DNA from: Vallitalea pronyensis
GTDB taxonomy: Bacteria; Bacillota; Clostridia; Lachnospirales; Vallitaleaceae
DNA length: 64,000 nt
Reading direction: 5' to 3'
Assembly: GCF_018141445.1 (NCBI RefSeq)
Contig: NZ_CP058649.1
Coordinates: 6,095,001 to 6,159,000, forward strand
Below the pieces are notes generated by a model. That model worked only from the letters and a program-made list of their open reading frames with translations. It was not told where the DNA came from and did not search any database. Shown here in pieces: positions 44,049-52,537 of the stretch (position 1 is its first letter; the number at the start of each line of letters is the position of its first letter). A program made the position numbers and the translations under genes.

Positions 44049-46357
44049 ATGTTTAGAATAAATAGGAAGAATAACTTATTTAATACCATCTTCATCTATT
44101 TTATTTGGGCTATTATATCCGCTTTTATTTTTTTACTCTTAACCAATACCTATTATTTAAATGTATTGCAATCTAAAACCCGTGAAGCCTACAACCATAA
44201 ATTAAAAAATTTGTCAAAGACCATCGAAACCACATTAGAAGAAATCCATCACACAACTGCCATGTTTTCTATTTCTAATGACTTAGAAAATGTACTGACA
44301 ACAAATAGAGGACTCAAATACGATGATTTTACAAACATCACCCAATCCGTAGATGCCTTACAAAAATTTCATCGAACAAAATCCTACATTAACAGTGTTT
44401 TTATTATTAATAAGAAAGATAATCTTATCATTAGCAGTTCAGGAACAAGCTCCATCAATGAATATTTCAATCTTGTGTGCCATTATGACGATTATCCAAA
44501 GGATTTTTGGCTGAAACTTGAAGATCAGCAGCAGAAATATACCATTTTCTCCCCCAGTTATGTCACCAATACGGTCAATGGTAATCGAAGAGAAATCATT
44601 CCCATCGTCCAATTTTCTTCTCCTGACACCACGTACAACAACCTGTTGGTGGTGAATTTGGATAATCCATATATGGTGAATCTCTTCAATGAAAATCGGT
44701 TATCCAACAACAGTATTATTTTCCTTTACAACAGCGCAGATGAAGTTGTTATTCGTTCAGATTCATCCATTACATTGTCCTTAACAGACAAACAGATGAT
44801 TCAGATGTCGGAATCCAATCTTCAGAGAGATATTTCGACGATCCATATAGAAGGTAGACGGTATCTTGTGGTCACCAATAAAAATCATCAAACCAATAAT
44901 GCCATTTGTGCCATAACACCTTATTCCGATTTGACCCGTGAATCCTTTTCCGTATTAATGGTGCCGTTGATACTCTTTTTTATTGGTATCGTGATTGTTA
45001 TCTTGTTAAGCTTCTTATTAGTAGGAAAATATATACACCTATTCACAGTGTGGCGTTACGTCTAAGAGAAAATTATACATTAGAAAACGATACACCTATT
45101 CGCAATGATTTGGATTTTTTAAATCAAAGTGTCCAAAGGATTATTAATGATAACAAAAAATTAAAAGAAGACCTGCACCTTGCTATACCTTACGTGTGTG
45201 AACGCTATTTACTTAGTTTATTTGATGACAATGAGATATTACGAGAAGATGATGTCACCCATTTCTTATCCCATTACGATTTCACTTTTCCAAATAAATT
45301 TTTTATTGTGATTCATTCCACCCTTAATTTTCAAGAAGGTTTCTTTGAGACCCATAGTAAAGCCGAATACAATGCCATCTGCCAGGGTAGTTTCCTCATA
45401 GCCAATGAAGCCTTTTCGACCATCGAAAACCGCTATGTATTTTCTGTCGCCGTTAATCAAATTTGTGTTATTTTAAACATACCTACCCCAAGTGAAAAAT
45501 CAAAATTAGCCGCAAGTATTCTAAAATACCATAAAAGCTTAGATGTGAACGATGACATGATGATTGTTCATAGTGGTGTAGGCAACTTGTACGAAGGCCT
45601 TAATGGTCTAAAAAAATCATACAATGAAGCAAGGCAAGCCAATTCCCAGATTATATACATGACCACATCCATGGTACGCACTTACTCACCACAAGATGAA
45701 AATATCACCAGTTCCCATTATTCCATTGAAGAAGACAACCAAATGATTAATTTTCTCCTTCAAGGCAATAAGGAAAAAGTGCTGTCACATTACGATCGGA
45801 TTATAAATAAAAATATAGAGGAGCATATTGGCTGTCATGGACTGAAAGAACTATACTTACAACTCTATAACACAGCCGTCAGGGTCATTAATCGTAAGCA
45901 TTTGAATATCTACGATATTATGGGAGAGGATTATATTAACATCAGTTCTCAAGTAGGTGATTTGCCTGTAGATGAACTCTACCATTACATCAAAAAAGTA
46001 TTCTTAAAAACCATTGACTTATACGCAAAATCAAATGAAGTCCATGATATAGCCAACATTAAACAATACCTGGATACCCATTACAACCATGAAATCTATC
46101 TGGATGCCATTGCAGAGCATTTTGGTAAGAGTGCCAAATACATGTCCAAATACATCAAAAAAGTATTGGGTATTTCATTTCAAGACTATATCTCTTCATT
46201 GCGCATAGAAAAATCAAAAGAGTTGCTGCTCAATACCAAAAACAGTATTAGCTCCATTGCGGAAGAAGTAGGTTTTAACAGCCGCCATCCTTTTATACGT
46301 AAGTTCAAAATCCTTGAAGGCGTTACCCCTACAGAATATCGTAAATTACATAGATAA
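44049..46357 (+). pseudogene. Membrane-bound AraC-type regulator, split by a frameshift
   Basis: Two frames together make one known architecture: a first membrane helix (about residues 14-35), an extracellular sensing domain, a second helix ending LLSFLLVGK, then a cytoplasmic domain and a C-terminal AraC DNA-binding domain (YLDAIAEHFGKSAKYMSKYI and ISSIAEEVGFNSRHPFIRKF). The first frame stops at 45065; the second, in a different phase, continues from about 45032 as YTPIHSVALRLREN. One extra A in the AAAA run at 45026-45029 would restore GKIYTPI, matching the K-x-Y-x-P-I seen after the second helix in such regulators, and give about 769 residues. It may be a mutation, a phase-variable switch or a sequencing error. 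AAGGAG lies nine bases before the start at 44049. It would regulate the divergent LplB-agarase operon. Confidence 0.8.
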
Positions 46358-46372
46358 CCCTTGTAGAGTAAC

Positions 46373-46449
46373 GAACGGAACTATGCCTCGTTCCGCAAAG
46401 TGGATGTAATGATTAGAGTTTCCTTAGCACATATGAGAGCTCACCTATA
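46373..46449. repeat. Interspersed structured repeat, family A, diverged partial copy
   Basis: GCCTCGTTCCGCAAAG and GTTTCCTTAGCACA match the copies at 5936 and 52363, but the 3' hairpin arm is missing and the 5' part differs. It lies directly after the broken regulator gene. Confidence 0.6.
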
Positions 46450-46460
46450 AGATAAAAAAA

Positions 46461-46502
46461 GTGAACACTCCTTTGTTCGTAAGAAAAACAAAGAGCGTTC
46501 AC
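46461..46502. terminator. Bidirectional terminator
   Basis: Long stem from GTGAAC (46461) to GTTCAC (46502) including TTTGTT/AACAAA, preceded by seven A and followed by six T residues. It serves the convergent regulator and M23 peptidase genes. Confidence 0.8.
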
Positions 46503-46557
46503 TTTTTTAACATTTTATATGAATGCCTGCTGGATCCTATCTCTTTTCAATAAAACA

Positions 46558-47631
46558 TTATTTTTTAATATAATTCAATGGATTTTGTGGTTCACCATTA
46601 ATTAATACCCCATAATGCACATGAGGTCCACTGCTTCTACCTGTGCTGCCTGACTTAGCAATTTTATCGCCGCGACATACCACATCACCTTGTTTAACAA
46701 GTAAACGGGAGTTATGTCCATATTTTGTAGTGATACCATAACCATGATCCACAATAACAAGCCTTCCATATATGGAATCATAACCAGCAAAAATAACCTT
46801 ACCTCTTCCAGTGGCATACACACTTGTTCCACTCGATGCCTTTAAGTCTACACCTCGATGATATTCGGAACTTCTTCCACCAAATGGGTTTTTACGCCAT
46901 CCAAAAGGACTCGTCACACGGGTACTTTTTAGAGGCAATATGGATGGGTAAGCTTCCCAATAAGGAATCATCTCATCTATTTTTTCTTCTAATTGTGCAT
47001 ACGTCTTTGTCTCATCCTCAAGCATTTGTGTGGTGTTTTTTATCTGTTCCATAAGGGAATCGGCTTTATCATTAAAGTCCAGTTCCAATACAGGTACATT
47101 TGCCACTGTACTTAAAGATGTTACAGCAAGTATAGGACTCCTAGCAGCTGTAAATTCCTTGGTATTTATATCGATTGCATCTAATTCTATAGCCCCTATG
47201 GGCTGTGTTTCCGTGGTCTTTTCTGTATTGTTGAGTTTTGAATCAATTTCTTCTTTTTTCTGCTGTAATGTATTTAACTGATTCAAGAGCCTTCTTTGGG
47301 ATTCTGTCAATTGTTGTAATTTCGTTTCTTTGTCAATACCTTCGTTGGTTAACTGTGAAATTTTCTCGTCCTTATGGCTGTTTTCATATGTATTTTCTTG
47401 TAGTTTTCGTGTAGCAGCTACTTTTTGATTATTAGCGTCTGCAACATTGCCATTAACAGCCGTAACCCATATAACCATTGCCACTAGACTAGCCAGTAGA
47501 GGAAACCTAATCCATTTAGGAATTTTAATGGTTATTGGATTTTTCGTTGGATCAGAAATAATAACAAAGGTAATATACGATTTACAACTTAGCTTATGTT
47601 CTTTGTTTTTCTTCCTAGTCCTGAAACTCAT
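46558..47631 (-). CDS. M23 family zinc metallopeptidase (LytM-type), membrane anchored
   Basis: A 357-residue protein with one N-terminal membrane helix (about residues 39-58), a coiled coil (about 65-135, rich in Gln, Leu, Glu and Lys) and a C-terminal LytM domain. The zinc ligands are His258 and Asp262 in YHRGVDLKA and the HVH triplet at 337-339, with GYGITTKYGH between. All ligands are present, so it should be an active peptidoglycan endopeptidase involved in wall remodelling. The start at 47631 has GGTGGGG upstream; a GTG five codons earlier overlaps that site. Confidence 0.9.
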   Translation of the reverse strand: MSFRTRKKNKEHKLSCKSYITFVIISDPTKNPITIKIPKWIRFPLLASLVAMVIWVTAVNGNVADANNQKVAATRKLQENTYENSHKDEKISQLTNEGIDKETKLQQLTESQRRLLNQLNTLQQKKEEIDSKLNNTEKTTETQPIGAIELDAIDINTKEFTAARSPILAVTSLSTVANVPVLELDFNDKADSLMEQIKNTTQMLEDETKTYAQLEEKIDEMIPYWEAYPSILPLKSTRVTSPFGWRKNPFGGRSSEYHRGVDLKASSGTSVYATGRGKVIFAGYDSIYGRLVIVDHGYGITTKYGHNSRLLVKQGDVVCRGDKIAKSGSTGRSSGPHVHYGVLINGEPQNPLNYIKK

Positions 47632-47783
47632 GCGAGCTATCCCCACCTTCTATTTACGAGCCATTAACCTATTATGCTCTATCATTTTTAAACTTATAGC
47701 TTTACGCAGTAACCTTATTATAGCATAATTAGTAATACTTTTGTAATAAAAATTTAATTATTTTAATAAATTGACAAAAATAA

Positions 47784-47818
47784 AACCAACCGCCTAGAAA
47801 ACTTATAGGGGGCTGGTT
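47784..47818 (-). terminator. Terminator after the heptad-repeat protein gene
   Basis: Arms AACCAACCGCCTA / TAGGGGGCTGGTT pair at 11 of 13 positions; the minus strand continues TTTATTTTTGTC. Confidence 0.65.
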
Positions 47819-47843
47819 CCATGGAGCTAAGTCTATTCACATG

Positions 47844-49460
47844 CTACCGAAATAAATCTAAGACTCTGTCCCAAAAGGTTTTTTTCTCTTCTGCAACATG
47901 AGGTATAATTTCTTTCTTTTCCAATCGAATAGGAGGTGTCTGTATAATGAGCTGGGTGTTTGTTTCGATTGGATTACCTAAATCCACAAAAGAAGAACGT
48001 GTTCCCTCTCGGGCTGTAAGGGATTCATAAGCATTCACTTTCTCATGGATGGTTGCAATGCCACTGTGCAGTTCTTTTTGTCCATCCTGTAATTGATGCA
48101 TATGGGATGGCAGTTCCTTGGTCTGCTGGTTTAACTGACTGGCACCTTTGTGCAACGCTTTTATGCCTTTTGATAAGTCATGGGTTCCTCCATGTAAATG
48201 TTGTAATCCTGTGGTTAATTGACCTACTTGACTTGGCAATTGACTAACTTGCTGATGATAAGCTTTCATGCCTGTTTCTACTTTGTTTATACCAGCTACA
48301 TAGGTATGGAGTCCTGCATTCAATTGCTCCATGGATATAGCCATCTGGGTATAAGCTTCCATCTGTGCGATGAGTTGATGACCTAAGTTGATATTGTCTT
48401 CAACACCACTGGCGATCATGTTTTGTGCCAAAGCTAAGGTTTGCTCTTTACCTTCTAATAAGTTATCCATGTTTTCTTTAATACTGCTGTAACCACCTGT
48501 AAGCTGTTCCACACTTGCTTGTGCTGAGCCAATGCCCGTTACCAGTTCATGAACCGATGTGACCATCTGGGTAGACTGATCTTGAAAGCTGGTGATACCT
48601 TCTGTTGCCTCTTGCAATCCTTCCTCCACTTGCTCTGCACCTGTCATTAGTCCTTTTGCACCCTTAGACAAATCATAAACAGCATCTGTAACAGACTGGA
48701 TACCTTCCTGTAAGTCTGTCGTTTTTTCTACTAATTCATTGGACCCATCTGCCATATCACCTATACCATCAATGCCTTCTTGTATATCCCCTGGAACAGT
48801 CATGTCAAAAGGAACCAGGGTCATGATGATGGGGCTAAGCTCCAGATTTTGAACCACAGCCTCTAAGATGAACTCTCCTGTTTGGTCTGGTAACAGCATG
48901 TAATTAACGGTTAATGTCTTACCTACGGTGACCACATTACCGCTATTCATGCGTACATCTGAGAATTTATCCAAATCCAATGCCACTTGTATTTGGGTAC
49001 TGAAATCCATATCAGCTTGATACCCTTTATTCTTATCAACACTTATTTTTAACATAAACTGGCCGCTTTTACCGGCTAATTGACTTGCTTGTATAGGTTC
49101 ATCATTCAGATAGTAGGTAATGTGATAGCCATGAGGCAGTTGAATATCCTCTAACTCACCTTCGTAGTAAAAATCCTTTGTCAGTACATCTGCTGGCCAA
49201 GTGATTCTGTTGCCTTCAATTAGACCAACCGTATCATCCATAAGACTCTTAACAGATTTATAAGAACCGTAATCCACAATGACCGCTTCATCTGTACTGC
49301 CATGTAAACGATTCACCACCGTTGTATGGTCCATGGTTCCATCATGGTTTAACTTGATGTAGATACTTTCATGTTTACTAACTTGTGCGTACACTGGACG
49401 TATCATGGTTAATGATAGTAGACTGATTAATAAAAAAGCTATTTTTTTCACTTCATTCAC
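47844..49460 (-). CDS. Exported heptad-repeat protein (YhgE/Pip-like), partner of MMPL exporter
   Basis: A 538-residue protein with a signal peptide (about 1-25), a beta-rich region (about 26-240) and a long helical region (about 240-500) made of Leu/Gly heptads such as LSKGAKGLMTGAEQVEEGL and LTTGLQHLHGGTHDLSKGIK. The end is basic, without a clear second membrane helix. Similar repeats occur in extracellular parts of YhgE and MmpL-associated proteins and probably form a coiled tube. It overlaps the exporter gene by four bases and starts at GTG, so the two are made together. Confidence 0.75.
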   Translation of the reverse strand: MNEVKKIAFLLISLLSLTMIRPVYAQVSKHESIYIKLNHDGTMDHTTVVNRLHGSTDEAVIVDYGSYKSVKSLMDDTVGLIEGNRITWPADVLTKDFYYEGELEDIQLPHGYHITYYLNDEPIQASQLAGKSGQFMLKISVDKNKGYQADMDFSTQIQVALDLDKFSDVRMNSGNVVTVGKTLTVNYMLLPDQTGEFILEAVVQNLELSPIIMTLVPFDMTVPGDIQEGIDGIGDMADGSNELVEKTTDLQEGIQSVTDAVYDLSKGAKGLMTGAEQVEEGLQEATEGITSFQDQSTQMVTSVHELVTGIGSAQASVEQLTGGYSSIKENMDNLLEGKEQTLALAQNMIASGVEDNINLGHQLIAQMEAYTQMAISMEQLNAGLHTYVAGINKVETGMKAYHQQVSQLPSQVGQLTTGLQHLHGGTHDLSKGIKALHKGASQLNQQTKELPSHMHQLQDGQKELHSGIATIHEKVNAYESLTAREGTRSSFVDLGNPIETNTQLIIQTPPIRLEKKEIIPHVAEEKKTFWDRVLDLFR

Positions 49461-51484
49461 CCTCTCTTATGGCTATGTTTCTTTTTCTTGGTGATCACAA
49501 ATAGTGCGGGTAATAACAGAATAACTAAGATGGTACTAATAACGGCACCTCTCCCGATGAGTAAGGTGACTTCGCCTACTGCTACATTAGAAGTCATGTA
49601 GTGAACACATAAACAGGCTGATAATATAATCATGGCACTGACCAGTATGGATTGCCCAGATTTATGAACCGCTTGTTTTACAGCATCTATGTTCGGCATT
49701 TTTTTACTGAAATGACGGTATTTATCTGTCAGTAAAATAGCATAATCAATAGTGGCCCCTAACTGTATGGCACTAATGATAATGTAGGAGATAAAATTAA
49801 TGCTGGTGCCCATAAAATAAGTGATGGATAAATTAATCCATATACCTAATTGAATAACCAATACTAAAAGGATGGGAAACTTAATGGACTTAAAGGTAAG
49901 CATTAAAATAATAAAAATAATGATAACCGATGCAATGGATACTTTCACAAAATCATCAGGTGTTACGTCACTCAGGTCTTTAACAGCCTGGGTATCACCT
50001 GTGATGTAATAATCATCGAAATATTTTTGGGATATTTGATCCAGTTCATCAATGGTCTGAAGGGTTATCTGGTCTTCTCGACCACCAATGAGCTCCACCA
50101 TGTAATAGGCATACTGATCGGTGGTATACTGATGGATTACTTCTTCAGGTATAAAGGCTTGGGGTATGGTATGATCCACCAATGTATATAAACCGGTCAT
50201 ATCCCTTACATATTCCAATTGTTGTATGTCTTGAATATAGTGTTCATGGGTTACCTTATTGTCATGAGGTACTATAAGAATGGCCTGTGTCCCCAGATTA
50301 TCCACCACTTCTTTTAAAGGATTCTCCTCTTGATGATTGGTGGATACCAGGTAATTGTAGGTGACTTTTCTCTGAGCTTTGAATGTAGGTATCATGAGGA
50401 TTAATGCTATGATCATGATGATATGCCTGTATTTGACAGCCATTCCAGCTACTTTTTTAAAGGAAGGCAAATACACCTTATGGGTATATTTTTCAATTAA
50501 CTTATCAAACAAGATGATTAAACAAGGCTGTAACGTTAACACAGCAATTAAACTAAAGAACACACCTTTTCCTAACACAATCCCTAAATCTGCCCCCATA
50601 CCATAGCGCATTAGTAATAGAGCAGAAAAACCGCCAACAGTTGTCAAGGCACTAGCGGATACCGATGAAAAAGTTTTAGCGATGGCGTTAATCATGGATG
50701 CTTTTAGAGCATGCCCTTTTGAACGTTCATCATGGAACGTATGTAATAGGAAGATAGAGTAATCCATGGATAGAGCTAATTGGAGTATTGCCGTTGCAGA
50801 GAAAGTAATGGACGATACATCATCTAAGAAAATATTGGTTCCCATGTTGATGACAACGGATATCCCGATGGTAATTAAGAAAAAAATGGGTTCAAAATAG
50901 GAGGATGTGGATGCCATAAGGATGAAAAAGATAATGATCACACCGAGGACAAGGTATTTAGGCAATTCCTTCAAAGCACTCTCCATGCCTTCCTTGGACT
51001 GCATAGCCGGTCCGCCAAGATAATAGTCACCCTCTACAACGTGGTTAATTTCATCCATAATGGCAAAGGACCGAGAGGAATTATTGGAGTGTTCTAGGAA
51101 TATGTATAGAATATAAGCATCCTCTTTGATGAATTTATCCACACTTTTTTCATTCATAAACCCTATTGGTTTTTTGATATCTTCGTAATCACCTAACCAA
51201 GTCACTTTATGGACACCTTCAATGGATTTTATTTTTTCCACTGTATCTGCCACTTCATACAGTTCTTTATTTTGTATAGCTAATATGCCTTGACCAAGCA
51301 TATCGAATTCTTCCCTTAATATCTTTTCACCTTTTTTAGTCATGGTGTTATCTGGCAGGTAAGATGATAAATCGGAGTTAATGGTAACATATTGCATGGC
51401 AAATGCTGATACGAGTAACACCACCAAGTATAATCCAATAAAAATCTTATGATGATGAACAATAAATCCAGCAAATTTCTTCAT
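49457..51484 (-). CDS. MMPL/RND family exporter
   Basis: A 675-residue polytopic protein with two copies of one helix, a large external loop and five helices: helices near residues 12-33, 175-330 (several), 350-365 and 535-665. The loops contain the porter-like sequences following INSDLSSYLPDNTMTKKGEK. Repeated signatures are LQLALSMDYSIFLLHTFHDE and IQLGATIDYAILLTDKYRHF, each with the intramembrane Asp used for proton coupling. Family members export lipids, peptides or toxic compounds. It is preceded by a good promoter and divergent from a TetR regulator. Confidence 0.92.
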   Translation of the reverse strand: MKKFAGFIVHHHKIFIGLYLVVLLVSAFAMQYVTINSDLSSYLPDNTMTKKGEKILREEFDMLGQGILAIQNKELYEVADTVEKIKSIEGVHKVTWLGDYEDIKKPIGFMNEKSVDKFIKEDAYILYIFLEHSNNSSRSFAIMDEINHVVEGDYYLGGPAMQSKEGMESALKELPKYLVLGVIIIFFILMASTSSYFEPIFFLITIGISVVINMGTNIFLDDVSSITFSATAILQLALSMDYSIFLLHTFHDERSKGHALKASMINAIAKTFSSVSASALTTVGGFSALLLMRYGMGADLGIVLGKGVFFSLIAVLTLQPCLIILFDKLIEKYTHKVYLPSFKKVAGMAVKYRHIIMIIALILMIPTFKAQRKVTYNYLVSTNHQEENPLKEVVDNLGTQAILIVPHDNKVTHEHYIQDIQQLEYVRDMTGLYTLVDHTIPQAFIPEEVIHQYTTDQYAYYMVELIGGREDQITLQTIDELDQISQKYFDDYYITGDTQAVKDLSDVTPDDFVKVSIASVIIIFIILMLTFKSIKFPILLVLVIQLGIWINLSITYFMGTSINFISYIIISAIQLGATIDYAILLTDKYRHFSKKMPNIDAVKQAVHKSGQSILVSAMIILSACLCVHYMTSNVAVGEVTLLIGRGAVISTILVILLLPALFVITKKKKHSHKRG

Positions 51485-51589
51485 GTGACACCTCCTGTTC
51501 TGATTTTACGGTCAATCTAAGCTTAGGCAATCAACATTTCTCAAATATCAAACGTTAATTTCAAATACTCATTTAAAATTTATATTTTA

Positions 51590-51617
51590 ATTATATCTAA
51601 GATTTCCATCTTGTCAA
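51590..51617 (-). promoter_or_regulatory. Sigma-A promoter of the MMPL exporter operon
   Basis: On the minus strand TTGACA (complement of 51612-51617) and TATAAT (complement of 51590-51595) are 16 bases apart, about 105 bases before the start. Confidence 0.6.
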
Positions 51618-51749
51618 GAGCATCAGCTTAATATGCTAAAAAAGGACATCCTAAAAAAGGTCTGCTTATAATGGACATGGTTTGAACTAAGTGTCTCTTT
51701 ATGTTAGAATATACTATTATAAGTTGAAACACGATTGAGGCGATATTTC

Positions 51750-52352
51750 ATGAAGAAAAGTGATGAAGCAAGACAAAAAATTATGCATGCCACCATTGAA
51801 TTGTTAAGCAAACAAGGACATGCCACCATAAAAGAAATATCTGACATGTCCCATGTTAATGTGGCAGCGGTTAATTACTATTATGGTGACAAACAAAGCT
51901 TGTATAACAAAGTCATTGATTATGTGTCTGAAGAACTAAAAGGTAACATAACCAAACTCATTGATGGGTCAACCAATGATTTAGAACCTGTGGTTAAAGA
52001 GGTGATTAATATCATCTATCATTGGACCTTAAAATATAATGGTGTGTTAAAATACATGATTGGCAACAACAGTCAAGATGGTAAAGAAGCTTTCATGTTC
52101 AATCATTTATTTTACGATGAAGCATTTTCAAAAAAAATCTATGCACATTTGGAAGAATATACAGGTATTCATGACCAAGAATTATTATACATCAAGTACA
52201 TGATTATCTTTTCCAGTTTTGCATTCCCAATGATGATTGAATTTATTCGAAATGAGGGTACGCTGAATGATAGCATGCACGCTACTTCTCTTTCTCAACC
52301 ATCCTTTAAGAAAAAATATATTGATGAATTAATCAAGGTCATTATGGACTAA
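51750..52352 (+). CDS. TetR family transcriptional regulator
   Basis: A 200-residue regulator. The N-terminal DNA-binding domain reads KIMHATIELLSKQG, TIKEISDMSHVNVAAVNYYYGDKQSLY, a typical TetR helix-turn-helix (about residues 8-55). The remaining all-helical ligand domain is not recognised. It is divergent from the MMPL exporter operon, so it probably represses that operon until the exported compound binds. The start at 51750 has GAGG nine bases upstream; the preceding TTG is less likely. Confidence 0.9.
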   Translation: MKKSDEARQKIMHATIELLSKQGHATIKEISDMSHVNVAAVNYYYGDKQSLYNKVIDYVSEELKGNITKLIDGSTNDLEPVVKEVINIIYHWTLKYNGVLKYMIGNNSQDGKEAFMFNHLFYDEAFSKKIYAHLEEYTGIHDQELLYIKYMIIFSSFAFPMMIEFIRNEGTLNDSMHATSLSQPSFKKKYIDELIKVIMD

Positions 52353-52362
52353 ATAAAGTTAT

Positions 52363-52477
52363 GAACAAAAGAGGCTACGCCTCGTTCCGCAAAGCGGATT
52401 TGTCCGTTAGGAAAGTTTCCTTACCACAAATGAGAATGCTCCTATCTCATTTGTTAAATTGAGAACTTTCCTATAGA
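52363..52477. repeat. Interspersed structured repeat, family A, copy 2
   Basis: Same 115-base element as 5936-6050, same orientation. Differences at hairpin positions are partly compensating, for example CAAATGAGA here pairs fully with TCTCATTTG, and CCGC pairs with GCGG around AAA. It begins 11 bases after the TetR stop, between two plus-strand genes. Confidence 0.85.
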
Positions 52478-52537
52478 AGAACACATGTTAACCCGTGTAA
52501 AAGGTAAGTAATAGACTTACATCATAAGGTGGTATAT

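Noticed and set aside
45050-46357. Separate AraC gene starting at GTG 45050
   Set aside because: No ribosome site, and the frame upstream of it matches the continuation of the membrane regulator, so the two frames are parts of one broken gene.
49457-51484. Preprotein translocase SecDF
   Set aside because: The two-halved RND layout is shared, but the IQLGATIDYAILLTDKYRHF-type motifs and the TetR partner fit MMPL exporters rather than SecDF.
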